A stretch of DNA of 64,000 nucleotides from Paratinospora sagittata. Its lineage: Eukaryota > Streptophyta > Magnoliopsida > Ranunculales > Menispermaceae. Positions 34,296-49,900 of this stretch are shown piece by piece. Under the pieces are notes generated by a model. It made no database searches, was not told the origin of the DNA, and worked only from the letters and a program-made list of their open reading frames with translations. The stretch's first letter is position 1, and every line of letters begins with the position of its first letter. The position numbers and the translations under genes are program-made. Location: contig JAYMFD010001271.1 in NCBI GenBank assembly GCA_035771175.1, positions 868,001 to 932,000 on the forward strand. Reading direction: 5' to 3'.

Positions 34296-34867
34296 ATGGT
34301 TCTCAAGCAAGCTCCTCCAGGCGATTCAACCTCAGAACCTAAGAAACGAAGGCGCGTAGGATTCGCGAACATCGGTCAGCTACCTCCCATGATCCTTCTC
34401 TTCGTGCTAATTTCTTCTCACGCTTTGATATTTTCCCATTTTATCTGTTCTGAATGAGACGTGTGCTTCTGTGCAGATGTTGGGGTTGAAGCGAATGAGT
34501 GCATCAAAATCTTTTTCGGTACATGTTTCTATTATTGAATTTCCTACATTCTTCTTTCGTAACAGGATTTTCTTGTACGAATATGCGTTATTCATTTTCT
34601 GAAATTTCTGTGTAGTTAGCAGCGAAGAGGAAATGGGTTCTGAAGAAAGCTTTCGCATCGATCCGATTGATCTGAATCAGTTTTTTGGCGAAGATGGGCG
34701 CATATATGGGTACACGGATTTGAAGGTTTGATTGAATTTTTTGGAGTTTTTTTTTTTTTAACATTAATTTGGAGTCTCTACAGTTATTGAGCATTCTGAA
34801 GTTTCAATATGTTTTTAGTAGAAATTTCCAGACTCTGTTTCGCCTAATGGCATCAGTGTTGGGACAG

Positions 34868-34904
<37 letters not shown>

Positions 34905-37900
34905 AGATTTTGTTCCCCGTTATCGAGTTCATGCTGAAAAGAAATATGTTCCATCACTCACATAGTCCTTAAAATGCAACTATAACTATTTGGGTGTCTT
35001 TCTTTTGTACTTATACTTAATCCTATATGTTAGTCTTATGTGCAGGAAATGGTCATATGTGTTCTTAAGCTTCTTTACCTTTCTGCTACTCTTATAAAAA
35101 AAACCTTGTAAATTTGAATGTTGACTGGTATGTTGAACTATGATAAATATTAAATAGCGTTCTTTTATCACTGTTTATTACATAGCTGAAGTTTCCTTAC
35201 TTTTAACTATTTGATGCAGATCAATGTTTGGTTGAGTAGCATATCATTTCGTGCATATGCTGATGTTACATGTAAAAGTACTAATGACGTAAGTACTCAA
35301 TTTGTGCATTTCTTTTTCGGATAAATATTGCTAGATTGTTGGCAGAAAAGTTCTAAAATTTGTGAGATTACAATATTGAGGTAGTTTGTTTCTGTTAGAT
35401 GAGGCATAGCCCTTGAGGGAGTAAGCAATTTTTTGTTTTCAAAATCCAAATACATAAAATAATATAAAATTCCAAAAATGTAGGTATTGTTTAAAAAAAT
35501 ACTTAAGATAAGATGTATGGATATTTCTATGCTTGCTATTTTTACCTTATTGAGTAGCAATGTTTACTTTCCAAGGTGAAATTTGGATATGCAATTATTT
35601 CACTTTCCATAAAATATTATTAAAATTGTGGGAATTTGTGGACCAAAGTAGTTGTCCTACATTGGTCATGGATGATTGTATCTCGGGGAATATAAATTAG
35701 GATCTCTCCAACTTTGATACCAAGGTCTTTTGAAGTAAAACCCCATATTTGGTTTTAAAGGTAGAAAATTGGTTAATTTGAGGCAATAATATTATTATTA
35801 GCATTTGTTGAGATCTAGACCCACCTAACAAGTATTATCAAAGCTGATGGTTTGGGTAGGACATGACACGTATCGTCCTCGAGACAATAGTAACTGGTGA
35901 TCTGACATGAATTTTGTAAAGGTGAAGCATGGGTGGGTCCTTATGGTCACAAATGGTTCCTCTAGATGATAGTAATCGGTGATTTAACATCTCTTGTAAT
36001 GAGTGATTGCAATGAATTTCAATCCAAGATAGAGATTGTTAGGAATTTGTGGACAAAAATAATAGTCCCACATCAAATATGGACCATAAGTTTTAGAATC
36101 ATGGTTCGGATTAGTGAATGACTATGTTACCGGGACCCTTTACTTTAGCCCGACGTACTCGTGTCTGACACTTCATGATACAACATGGGTTTGGGATATG
36201 TGTTCGACATTTTAGATTTTAGAATATTACTTTGTAGATTCTCCAATGGAAAGAAGAGAAAGCATGAAAGAAGATAATGACTAATAGGTGAAATTCACTT
36301 AAGTGGGAGAACAAAAGTGACAATAAATGAATGAAAAAAAGAAAAAAAGGAAAAAACAACATATAATATAGTCGAGTCCCCGTATCCTAGAATTTGAAAA
36401 TTGACAAGTCAGACATTTAGATATGTACCCATATCCAACACCCATACTTGGGTCCAGGTATGTGAATGATACATGATTAACAATTACCTCAAAATGATCC
36501 AATTCAAATTCGAATCGTTGTACTTTTGAATGAATCGGTCCAAATCGTAAATAATTGGTCTAAATGGGTGAATCAAACTCAATTGCTAATTGAGTTGGGC
36601 TTTGCCCCAAGCTCTGGGGCCCCGGATACCCCTCGGGAGGGTGCAATGGCACTCGAGGACAATTGTATCTTCTCAAAAAAGAAAAAGAAAAAGAATTCAC
36701 ATGAACCATTAATTAGTTGAAAAAAAACATAATGTCTTTATAACTCTATTATATGATTCACATTTGTGTTATGAATCTTATGGTTCATCGATTTGAATCT
36801 GATTCGATTCATCAAGTCTTGAAATTGTTCGTTTTTTATTCACCTGAAAACGATATGCACAAGTTCATCACGTGGAATAAAAGTTGAGATCTTTTTTTTT
36901 TTTTTTTTGAGGTCAGCAAGTATTGGGGACTTACTTTCCCCCCAATCCCTTTGGAGCATGACCACAAACGCTCAAGGGCACCGTTGGCCAACAAGTGATG
37001 GGAGGTGTATCGAACTTGAGACCTTTAGGGTAGGTGCGCTTGCACCCAACCACTAAACAATGCACCGTTGGTTAATAAAAGTTGAGATCTCTCTTCTCAT
37101 TAGCACGTAAGCCTTTCGGAGTAAAACCCTACACCCACGATTAAAGGTGGGCTAGAGGTTATCAAGTAGGGAATATCGGTACTGGTTGAGATCTAAGTCT
37201 ACCAACAAACTAAATGACTACATACTAAGTTAAGATTTTTAATCATTAAGAATGATAAAAAAACTAGAAATTTAGAAAATAGAAGGCCAAAGTCAATGGT
37301 TTTACTTTATACCACTTTTCATGATCTTTTAGTCACTTTCTTACTATGAAAATGCTATAATTAGAGTCTTTTGTCAAAAAAAATATTAAGTAGTCAAGTT
37401 GACACTTTTATGATTGTTAATGGGCGTAAACATATTTACAATGAAGGGCCTTTTTAGAGGCTGAAGGGATGATGGTTGAAGTCCTAGAACAAAGCCATGC
37501 CCTAGTATGGCTATGGTCAACACCCTTGACTTCAAAAATTCTAACCCTTCAAGAGTAAATTCTTTAATTTCTCCTAAACAAGAGGGAATCAGTTCTTGAG
37601 AATCAAAATAATTAGTTATAATTATCCATAAATATTATAGTAGTAAAAGTAAAAAAAAAAAAGAGAATTATTACAAAAAGGTGAGGGTATGCCTTGAAAA
37701 AGTATGACTTTTTGGATGCCTCGGCTTGAGGTTTGAGCGATGTGCTTGCACTTTTATAATTATGTTGGGTAGAGGTCTTTAAACTTTTTATTTGCTTATG
37801 AGTGAGAGAGATAAGCTTCTTCAACGTTCTTTGAAGAATGAGTAAAATCATCAAAACTAGTACTTTCTATGTCTATTTTAGAAATTTAGATGGAGATAAT

Positions 37901-40900
37901 TTTGTTATTGTATCTACAACTCATTAGCAACAAATCTTAAAGGTTAAAGAATAAAATTATGCAGCTTCTTGTATCGACCTTTTTTATCTTGATTATTTTT
38001 CTTACATTTGAACTCATATTGGTTTTTAGTTTTTTCTTTAAATGGATTTCTCATTTCTATTTGCATTGTTAAATTTGTTTAGTTTTGTTACTATGTTATT
38101 CTTCTATCCTACACTTTGCCTTTTTAACTAACTTTTAATTTTCTGTTACAAGGGAGGAAAAGGGATCACCGAGCTTATGCCAGCTCTTCAGGTGCTACTA
38201 ATTATCCATATTAAGTTGCTCTTTGATTTTGTCTTTTCTTAAATATTGATCGTTGTGTCATCCTGATAGAAAATATTTGGTGAATCCCTGGTAGAGAAAA
38301 GAGATGATTTTCTTCGAACTTTTTCTACTGATTTTCATTATATCAGGTATAGCTCTAAACTCCCAATTAACTATTTGTTTGTTTGCGTTTTTTCCTATCA
38401 CCATAATTGATACCCATTTTTCATTTTGAATTGGACTCAGAAGTGTCATTTCAAATGGAGAGGTTTTGCATCATGATGCATCCAAAGGATGCAATGACAT
38501 TTCTAATCATCAGATGGATGGAGAGACTACTGCTATTGAGGTATGTTCCACATTTCCTAATTTCCTTGTTTATTGTACTTGGCAACAAGCTGGACACATC
38601 ATTGCTCCTAATTTCCTATATGTTCCACATGTAAGAATAAGTCTAAGATCCCTCCCAAACTTGTCGGAGAGTTCTTTCTCAATGAAACATCATTGCTCCA
38701 TAGCCTTCGAGCGATAAATCACTATGTTAAGATCCCACCTCTTAACCATCTCCTCTTGCTGGCCATCCACATCAGAGTATTCGTCAACCTCTGTGGGCTT
38801 ACTTTTAAGGGACTACCTTCAATGAACATGATGTCCCAATCTTGCTATCAACGATTGGTTGTTTATTGTCCATCACCGGTTTCAGAGCCTTCGCTACCCT
38901 TGTACAAGGTTCGAAACTTCGATTTCGCCCGACACTTCGACCTTTAAAAATCAGAATTAATTCGGGGAAGTTTGAGAAGTCTTGGAGAATTATTGTAAAA
39001 ATTCGCCAACTTAGAGAAGTTTAAAGAATTTCTATTTAGATGTTAAAATATGCATAATTACTATTAGAAATGATGAAAACAAACATAAATAGATACTTTT
39101 CACAAATAAAAGTATAAATATAATCGGTTGAAACATGTGTTTTTACATTAACATTGTTTAACGCACATACAAGGATCGAAAATTCGATTTCAACTTGACT
39201 TCGGTCACTTGAAAATTGAAATTAATTTGGAGAAGTTTAATTTAACATGGAGAATTTTTGCAAAAAATTCCTAATTAGAGAAGTTCAGAGAATTTTTTTA
39301 TATATGCTTAAATATATAGATTTATTGTAGTATAAGCTAAAAAACTAATATAAATAAACACTTTTAATTCATAAAAATACCAATAAGTGACCTAACAAAA
39401 TCAATCTTATTAAGTGGGTTGATGAATTTGAAATTGTGTCTTTTGGTCTTAATTTATTTTCTTTGTTTTGATATTTAGTTTTTTGGTGGCTTGCTTCTCA
39501 ACCATATACTTTGTTAGTTTGAATCCCACCATGCTTAATTTATTAGTTTATTATTTAAATGTATTATTTTTTAATCTTGTTTTATAAGAGTTAACTAAAA
39601 GAAGATGGCTTTGAAAACTTTTTTAATTTATTTTTAAGTTTTTATCTTATTTCAACTTTATTTATTTATTTTTTTGCTTCTTTTCTTCTCTTTTTGATAA
39701 AGCATATCCCATAAACTACATAATTTGTTAGCTTATTAAATTATTTTTTAAAACTTATATTGCTATGTTGGTTGATGAAGTTGAAAATAATACATAATTA
39801 TTGATATTTTTTTTTGTTTTTATTAATGAAATAACATTTTTTTACTTCCGTCGAATTTCATCGAACTTTGTTGAATTTTATCGAATTTTGTCGAATTTCT
39901 TGTCAAATTTTTGCATTTTTGAATTGAAAAGTATAAATTTTATTGAAATTTATCGAATTTTATCGAACTATTTCGGCGAATTTTTGTATTTTTTATTTTA
40001 CATCCACTTCGCACTTCGATGGTAAAAAAAGAGAAATAATTCGTAGAAGTTTGTCGAATTTCGGAGAATTTTCGAACCATGTCCTTGTATATAGAATCAC
40101 GTAGTATTTTGTTCGAACACTCTGCTAGGGCCAACCATTGTTGGTTGTATCCTTCATTTGAAACAAAAACAATTTGTTGAAAACCTCGTTCGACCTTTGT
40201 GATACACAAGTAGCAGCCTGGAGTTGGTAAAAGTTTCTAGTAAGGTGAAGAAGGTTCTACTCCGATGGATCCTTTTAAAACTTCCATCCCTCTTTCCACC
40301 AGACGCTTCCAAGACAGATTTCGCCAACCAATTAGCCGTGCCCATATCAACAACACTGATAGAGAAAACATGAGATTTCGTTGATTCCTCAATAACGATG
40401 GCACCATCATCGTCGACCAGCCAAACCTTGTACCATTTGAGCGAAGATTGAAATGTGTGGATTGATCTTCCTCTCTTCTTATCGCCATTCGCCTTCTTGC
40501 GATTATCTCGCCGGAAACCCTCCTTTCTTTTAAATCGTTGCTGCTCCCTAGTCCAGTCTCTAGAAAACCAATTGCCTCTATTGAACGGATCGTAACCCTT
40601 CTGTCCCCTATCGCTCCGATTCCATTTACGATCTCGGCGACTACGATATCCCACTCATGTATTCTTGCCATCTCTCCCTTGAAAAATAAAATAAAATAAA
40701 ATAGTAGAGAAAATAGATAGAGAGATCAGATATCTTTTACGTGGTAAACCCAAATTAGGGAAACATCCACGACTTCGTAGAGCATCAAAATCCACTATAT
40801 TAAAGAGAACTTTTACCAAGCTTTACTGATTTAGCTAGTCAAGCCTCGGTATTTGCAATCCCTTTTTTGTAAATTTTCCTCCTTTTTCTTATTCTCTCTT

Positions 40901-43900
40901 TTTTCTTTTTTTTTTCTACAATTCTTTGATATCTTTGATATTTAAACACCCCAAAAAAACCCAAATTTATAGAGTGATAAAGACAATAGAGTGTTTGAGA
41001 GGTAGAGTAATAGTAGTAGTTGAGATAGACTGGGAGAGTGGGGGTATAGTCACCCACTTCCTTTTTCCTACTCCTTGTGGGTTGTTTAAATGGGGCCCAC
41101 AAGATGGATCATCTCCACCATTGAATTTTTGAGTCTTTTTCAAAGGAAGAGGACCCTAATTGAAGATGTCTCAAAAATATGATATTTCTTGCATAAAATT
41201 GATATCATTTGATATATTCTTGTTGTTTGTTTTATATATTTTTTTTGTGAGAAGATTGCAATAATTTTCCATTTCTAGGGTACATGTTGTCAATATCATA
41301 TATCATTATGAAGAACATGTAGACACAGAGACGGTGGCCGCATAGGGGTCACAGAGACAAGGTGGGCGTATAAGACCCACATGAGCACAGAGGTCTGAGG
41401 ACAAGAAGGCAAAGCCCTCACAATAAGACCATTGAGAACTACAACCATGGTTGCCCCATTTATTTTGTTGGTCGGGGGTCTTGAATCTTTTGCTTGTGAA
41501 AGGGGAGGGGTGCTAGCTAGCTAAGCTAGCGCTAGTTTGCTCATTTAATATTATTTCCATGAAAACTACATATACTGTGGCCTTTCTAGATTTCCTAAAC
41601 AATAACACAGGAACAAAATTCTAGAAGCTTTTGCCACATGTATTAAAATTTCCTCTTAAAAACCAATAGGGCTTAGGGCCAAGCAACTTATCAGAATTAA
41701 GGTAAATGTTGGAAGTGTTGTTGAATAACTTGAATTTGTTTCATATAGGAAAAAAAAAAAATGTTTCAATGTTTCTAGGGATTTGATAGTTGTGGGTTTT
41801 GTTGGCAAGATTGATTGCTTTACCTTTAATATTCAAATCAACATTTATGCCGCCCTTAAAATCTTTACTTGTGAAATGTTGAACTTAAGAAATATCAGAT
41901 GCCTCTATAAGCTTTTTCCAGCAGTGAACAGTCTTAGCTCCTATGAGCACTTTAGCAAAAAGAGATAGTGTTGATAGTGATGTTATATAGGGTCCTTAGT
42001 ATGCTTGTTATAATTACATAAACCAGTTGGATCAATTCCTCCAATCATATTATATTACTTCTTGCACAATGGTTGAGGTTGCTCCCTCGTGACCTAGAAC
42101 CATGGGTTCGTATTTCGAAAACATTCTATTTGCAGAGTGGGAGTAAGGTTGCATACATTTGTTCCTTCCCAAGATCCTGCAATTTTAAGGAGCCTTATGC
42201 ACTAACTACACCCCTTTTCAAAATTAGTCCTTGTCAAAGTTTTTGACCTTTGAATTTGAATGATCTAAATATATTTTACGTGTAGCTACACTTTGTTCAA
42301 CCTAGGGTTGTATGGTATAACATATTTTTTGCATCTTCAAGTATTCTGCTCTACTTGATCTAAATTTTTTGTTTTTCCCTTCTCGATCCACATATGATTT
42401 TACTATACTTTTGCTTTGATTCTTGAGAGCTAACATTGCCATTTACTTGGGTTGGAGGTAAGTGCACGTCTACTATGTGCTTTATGAGCTCAAGCATGAC
42501 ATGAGCAAGGTTCTAAACTTTGTGTGGTATAATTTAGACAAGTTATGTTGGACACCCGAGAGGCGGGTGAATTGGGTGTTATGGGTGGTTTTGACAGATT
42601 TTAAGTTCTTAGTGGAAATCCTTTGATTAAGTCAAGTTATATACTCAAAAGGAGACAAAGTGCTTAGAATGAAGTGAGGAAATATAAAATAAATACACAC
42701 AAGGAATTTTACGTGGTTTGGAAAATCCTTTCCTACATCCATGCCTAGAGAAACCTTATCTAAGATTCCACTATATTGGGTTCACTTCAAGAGTGTGAAC
42801 CAAACCGTTACAATGTCTTTTTGAAGGTTCAAGGCAAATCTATCCTTTTCATGGGCTAAGGACAAACCACTTGTCCTTTTTCTAGGGCAAAGGAAAGGTC
42901 GTAATCCTTTTCATGGGCTAAGGATGAACCACTTGACCATTTTCAAGATAAAGGGTGAAACTAGACTCTTGATTCCAATCTAGGAATCACAAGTGATTTT
43001 GAATCACTTGACTTGGTTTATTTCAACTAGAAACAAACCAAAAAGACTAAGTAAAGTGGTTAAAATGTTTGTTCTAAGTAAATGAAACAATTACAATGAA
43101 GCTTAACATATACAATTTTACAAACACAAGTTATAGAAATTTAAGCTTGATGTGAGAGAGACCTTATAACAATGGATTATACCTTTCTTGCATCAAGATT
43201 GCTCATGAGAATGATTTGACGATGCTTTGAAAACATTCCAAAAAGATTATATGAAAAATCGCTTTAGAATCACATCATGTTTGCTAGGGTTTTGAAAATG
43301 TGAGAAATCATTTTGATTTTGCAAATCACTCAATAGACTCACATAATTGTCTCTCTTGTGTTTAAAATGACCCAAGTGCATGTTTTTATAGTTTAGGAAT
43401 GAGCATGAGCCGAAGGACACAAGATACTAGCCATTGGGGACTTAAAAATAAAAAATATGATCGTTAGAATTGCGTCCCGACAGTCATTAGCGCGCTAGGG
43501 GACTCTATACTAGTGCACTGGCCAAAGTCCCGAGAGCCCAAAACAAAAAATTAACCCACCAGTGCGCTGGCCAGGGTCAATTCAGTCAATTGGTTTCAAT
43601 TCAGGTGACTAATCTAGTCGAGTGGATTAGTCAACTGGTTTGAGCCAGTTTGACAATTTTTGCATAATAGGGTTTTTCAAAATTCTAACTTTATAGACTT
43701 ATTTGGGCATCAAAATATGATTGGAATACATTGATTTTGATGATTAAAACCCTTTGGAAACACTTCAAACAAGGATTTGAAGTTTAGGTTCAAAAACAAT
43801 TTGAATTTCAAAAGCTTAATAAAATGAGTTTTTGAAATAACAAGTGGATGAGTGATTTTGACATAACGAATGCATCTATGATTTAAACAAGTTTCAAATA

Positions 43901-46900
43901 GTTTTAAAATATAAACTAAACATGTTTGAATGCTTTAAAATCATTTCTAAAGAAAATGTAATGTATGCATGAATTTTAAAGAAAACTTGAGCAATGTAAG
44001 TGCAAATGGGCTTACAACATAAGTCTAAGACCGTGAAGGGAGGCTCTGATTTTCTTTTCTTCATCTTGACACGTTCGAGTTTTGATTTAGTCTTCATTTG
44101 ATCCTCTTGATTTGACTTGGACGTACTTGAATCTTGATGATTGGTGCTGAAATATACTCAATTCAATCATTAGCACCAATAGTTATATTGTTTGTTAACA
44201 TCAAAACACTTAGAAGAATTCTAAGTGGAAAACCACTTAAGTCAATAAGTTACTAGTGTGAGGTGTGAGGTAAGGCCTAAACTTCACATTCAAGACATAA
44301 AACTTACAAAAAAATAATAATTATAAGATCAATTACCTTTAATAATTGAAGAAACATTTAAAATAAGTAATCATGAACTTTTTTTATTTTTTTTTTATTT
44401 TTTGACAAGAAAAAAAATAAAATTTATATATATGAAAAGAGAATTAGGAAACAAGACATCGTACAAAAACATGATCCTGGGGACGAGGAGTCCCCAAGAA
44501 AACCTACAAGGAATCCCAACTTCTGGTCCGGTCCCCAAGAGAATAGCTCTTTGATAATTTACTACTACTCACCTAGTTATAGAACAATAAAACGGAATTG
44601 TTCCACACCTAATCCTCCCCACTACACAAATCATTAGAAATCCTAGCATTCCTTTCAGCCCATACACACCATATGATAGCGAAAAACATTACCCTCCTGT
44701 AGTTTTTCAAAATGGAAGGGAGCAATTCAACAGAAGGAAAACAAAAAGGAGCTTGAAGCACAAGATTAGGCAACAATTGGCAACACGACACCCATCTATC
44801 CCCAATCCTCTTCACAAACTCGCATTCACTAAGAAGATGATCAATCGACTCTGCACCATTCCTGCAAAAGGTTATTCCATTTCGGGGATAAACAAAATGC
44901 AACAAATTTCTTCTGTAATAAATCAATAATGTTGAGTTTTTTGTGTGCTGCTAACCACCCCAGAATTCTAACATATTTTGGAACGTGAGCTTTCTAAATA
45001 AAGTTAGTGAAGGGGAATGGGGGTGGCTGGTTTGACTGAGACGATAATAGGAGGTTGAAGAAAGAATTGGTAAAGAAAGACCTCAAGCTATTCTCAATCC
45101 ACACCACTCTATCCTTGACATTTGAAAGTCTGCACTGATCTAGGCAATCAAGGACGCCTGTAATCTCACTAAGGAGCCTTGGGGCAGGTGGTCGAGATAG
45201 ATGGAAGTCCCAGTTCTCAACATTACATGTTCCCTCATTAATACAAGCAGCAAAGGTTGAAACTGGCGCATTGTGGAGGGTCGAAATAGAATAGAGGGAG
45301 GGAAATAAAGTCTTGAAGCATTTAGTCCCACACCATGTATCCTCTTAGAAATGAATGCATTCCCCATTTCATAGCCTTAGCCTTGTGCATGAAAGAAAAT
45401 CCGGGTAGATCGACTGAATGAATTTCCGAGGGCTCTTGAAGGTTGCTCTAGGATGAATGTGGGCATCTTTGTAATTATTTTTTAAGACCATGGATGCTAC
45501 AAATCACCTTGGCCCAAATAGAGTCTCTTTCCGTTGTGAAATGCCATAACCATTTGCCTGCTAATGCCTTGTTTTTGACTAAAATGTTTCCCACACCACA
45601 AAGTCCTTTGAACGGTTTCCCATCGAACTAAGTGTGGGCCTTTTGTTTTATCTTTTCTTTTCCACGGAAAGTTCCTCATAATGCGCTCGATAATGGTTGT
45701 AGCCTTCTTAGGAATTCTGAAAATTGAAAGAGAGTATGTTGGAATAGCTTCAAGGGCTGATTTGAGAAGAGTGACTCTTCCCCCCCGCCCGGGTAGGAAG
45801 CTCTTTGTCCACTCTTTTGGAGATTGTGTGTATGACAGGTTCCCAGAAAGAAAGTTTTAATGGATTCCCACCCAAGGGCATGCCCAAATACATGAGAGGC
45901 CAAGAAGTAGGGAAGCATGTGACGACCCTAGTTTTCACTTAAGAAAACAGTGAGCCACCCGGGCTAGCCCTCTCCAATAGAGTACTAGTAACCCTCAACC
46001 TCTACTCATATCACCATTCCCACAATTATTCAACCATGAACAAGTCACACAAGGCATAAATAACCACAAGACAAAGATAATCAACCCAAGTGCGGAATTA
46101 TCATGAAAAGTTAAGTAAAGTAATAGTTATTACAATCATCCATGTCCAAGTAAAATCTCAAAGTTTAATGAAAATCAAACGTCTCCTACACGAGACGCCT
46201 CCTCGCTTCATCTGGTACTCACCACCTAGAAGTGATGGAGTGAACATTAGGAGAGAGAGATCAATACGCAATACTCTTGCCCTTGTCTAGGGCACTGTAG
46301 GATCCTGAAAAATAAAGAAGTAGAGTGAGCTTATAACCCAATGAGATGATTTCGCATATCCACCATCACATGCTCATCAATAGGTTAAAACCATGCACAC
46401 ATCAATCATTATAGAGGTTATAAGTACTACTATTAGATGGGTAAGTTGGAAAAATAGATATTTCTACAAAGTACACATTTCCATAAAATCCGTAGTTCAA
46501 AATCATGTTACACACTGGTCATGTAACATAGGTACATCCTAGATACTTCTCAATCCATGAAGCATCAAACCTATGGTTTCATGACGGCAACCGGGTTCCT
46601 ATTCCAATGGTTGGTTGCTATTGGAAGTCTTCCAGACGCCCAATTGATGACGTCCCTACCGTGAGGTTATGTCTACTATTAAGAATACCACAGGCGTCCA
46701 ACCGATGACGTCTCAGCTGGTAGACCTCACACAATTCATCACAATCTCAACCACTTCCTCAACCAACCATATAGGATTATACCCAAAGCTTATGCATGAC
46801 CTTAATATGTAAGTCTACATTCATGGCATAATGATTATGTGAAATGGAATCAAGGTTTCCTACTGAAAGTTGATTTTGCTAAGGCTTATGATTCTGTGAA

Positions 46901-49900
46901 ATGAAACTTTCTCGATTTTTTCATGGAAATGAAAGGTTTTGGCTGTAGATGGAGAAGCTGGATGAAGGGTTGTCTTTCAAACGTTTCCTTCTCTAGTTTC
47001 ATCAATGGCAGGCCTAGGGGAAAAATCAATGGCTCAAGAGGCCTTTGTTAGGGGGATCCTTTGTCCCCTTTCCTTTACACTATGGTTGCTGATGTGCTGG
47101 ACGGTATTGTGTCTAAGGCTAAAGACTTGGGAAAAGTTCATGGTTTTGTTGTTGGAAAGGACCATATTCACATCTCCCACACACAGTATGCCGATGACTG
47201 TCTTTTTTTTGTCAAGAAGGATGGTTGCAGTCTTGCTAATGTTATGAGAATCCTTGATTGTTTCTACTTTCTGGCTTAAGTATTAACCATTCCAAATGTC
47301 ATTTAGTTGGTATTAATATTCCTAATGAGGAAGCTTGTTTTATGGCCAACCACATAGGGGTGTTTGTCGGTTGCTGGCCTCTGTTGTACCTGGGTATGCC
47401 TTTAGGTGGAAATATTCTCAAGGCTTCTTTCTGGGAACCTGCTGTGCAATCTGTTAACCGTAGGATTGAGGGATGGAAGAGAATTTTTTTGTCAAGAGGT
47501 GGTAGAGTTACTTTACTAAAGTCTGTTCTTGAAGCTATTCCTACCTATTTTATGTCAATTTTCAGAATGCCCAAGTATGTTGCTTGTGTTATTGAGAGAA
47601 TGATGAGGAACTTTCTGTGGAAGAATGAGGAGAAAGGAGAAGGTTCTCACTTGGTCAGATGGGAAAAGGTTAAATTGGACTTTGAGCATGGAGGTTTGGG
47701 TATCAATGACCTGCTGAGAAGGAACAAAGCCTTAGCCGGCAAATGGATGTGGAGGTTCAACCATGAAAAGGATGCTCTTTGGGCCAGGATCATTAGAAAG
47801 AGACATGGTTTACAAGCAAATGCTCGGGATGCTAGTATCTGTCCCCGAGCTACTTTTAAATGCCCTTGGAAGTTTATACATTCTATTTATCCTAGTTTTT
47901 CTCCTCTCATACGTTTCTCTGTTGGTAATGGTTTAACCACTCTTTTCTGGGAAGACATTTGGTGTGATGATGCTGCTCGTAGAGATAGGTTCCCTAATAT
48001 TTATGCCTTATTCTTCATAATGCTTCGGTTGCTGCCTTCACTTCCTCTTCATCTCATGCTGCCCATGGGCAAGATTGGAATCTGCATCTCAGGAGAAACC
48101 TTCCAAATAGTTATTTGGAAGAAGTGCTTGCACTCCTCGAATGCCTCTCTCACTTCACTTTATGTGATTCCAATGATAAGATTGTTTGGCTAATATTTGC
48201 ATAATTACTATTAGAAATATGAAAACAAACATAAATAGATACTTTTCACATATAAAAGTATTAATATAATCGGTTGAAACATGTGTTTTTACATTAACAT
48301 TATTTAACGCACATCCAAGGATCGAAAATTCGATTTCAACTTGACTTCGGTCACTTGAAAATTGGAATTAATTTGGAGAAGTTTAATTTAACATGGAGAA
48401 TTTTTGTAAAAATTTCCTAATTAGAGAAGTTCAGGGAATTTTTTTATATATGCTTAAATATATAGATTTATTGTAGTATAAGCTAAAAACCTAATATAAA
48501 TAAACACTTTTAATTCATAAAAATACCAATAAGTAACCTAACAAAATCAATCTTATTAAGTGGGTTAATGAATTTGAAATGGTGGCTTTTGGTCTTAATT
48601 TATTTTCTTTGTTTTGATATTTAGTTTTTTGGTGGCTTGCTTCTCAACCATATACTTTACTAGTTTGAATCCCACCATGCTTAATTTATTAGTTTATTAT
48701 TTAAATGTATTATTTTTTAATCTTGTTTTATAAGAGTTAACTAAAAGAAGATGGCTTTGGAAACTTTTTTAATTTATTTTTAAGTTTTTATCTTATTTCA
48801 ACTTTATTTATTTATTTTTTTGCTTCTTTTCTTCTCTTTTTGATAAAGCATATCCCATAAACTACATAATTTGTTAGCTTATTAAATTATTTTTTAAAAT
48901 TTATATTGCTATGTTGGTTGATGAAGTTGAAAATTTATTGATATTTTTTTGTTTTTATTAATGAAATAACATTTTTTTACTTCTTTGTCGAATTTCATCG
49001 AACTTTGTTGAATTTTATCGAATTTCTTGTCGAATTTTTGCATTTTTGAATTGAAAAATAGAAATTTTATTGAAGTTTATCGAATTTTGTCGAATTTTAT
49101 CGAACTATTTCGGCGAATTTATGTATTTTTTATTTTACATCCACTTCGCACTTCGATCGTAAAAAAAGAGAAATAATTCGTAGAAGTTCGCCGAATTTCG
49201 GAGAATTTTTGAACCATGCTCTCAAAATCTTGTTTTTTCTTTCCTTCAAGTTGTCCAAGCTCTAAGTGGTTGATCCTTTACTTTGATCATTTGCTTGAAG
49301 GGCTTGAAGTACTTTGATCTTGTATTTCCTTTGATTTGATCTTTGGTGCTGAAACATACTAGATACAAACATTAGCATCAATTGTTATATTGTATGTGAG
49401 CATCAAAACAGTTGGGAGAAAACTACGAGGAAAACCACTTAGGTCAACAATAATCTTTTACAACCCTACCATAATTGTCCAAACGGTATATTGATAAGTT
49501 TATTTTGGACAATAATATGTAAAATGAGTAAATAAAAATGAAAAAATTGAATATGCTATGAAAATGTGAGGCTCTACACCTCGAGGTATTTTTGGGCTCG
49601 ATTTCCTTGAGGCATGCACCTAACAAACACCTTTTAAAACTAAATGCATGTGTGATTCAATACTACGGTTACTACCCAATCCAATGTGCAAATTAGTTGA
49701 TCGTGGTTTGGTTGAGTTTATAGAGTTAAAACTAGAAAGTGCCTTTTCCCTTGTTTATCATGTCTTTAATGTGCATCAATTTCACCTTGTAATTGTTGCC
49801 ATCCTTAAACATGCCAAGGGTGCTTTTTAGGTGGGAACCGTAAGATGCTTTAAATTTCATTCTTAATTCCGGGCACCAATAAAATTCTATGAAGCTGCTC

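Noticed and set aside
34870..34902. Long poly-T as a terminator or element tail
   Set aside because: No flanking duplication or element body; it lies in HAG2 intron 3 and is probably a simple repeat.
36597..36690. Possible SINE or LINE tail (GC-rich block then AAAAAG repeats)
   Set aside because: No A/B boxes or TSD could be defined.
36893..37073. tRNA gene
   Set aside because: A and B boxes are present, but there is a poly-A tail and TSD and no cloverleaf that I can fold; it is a SINE. The same applies to 51318-51536.
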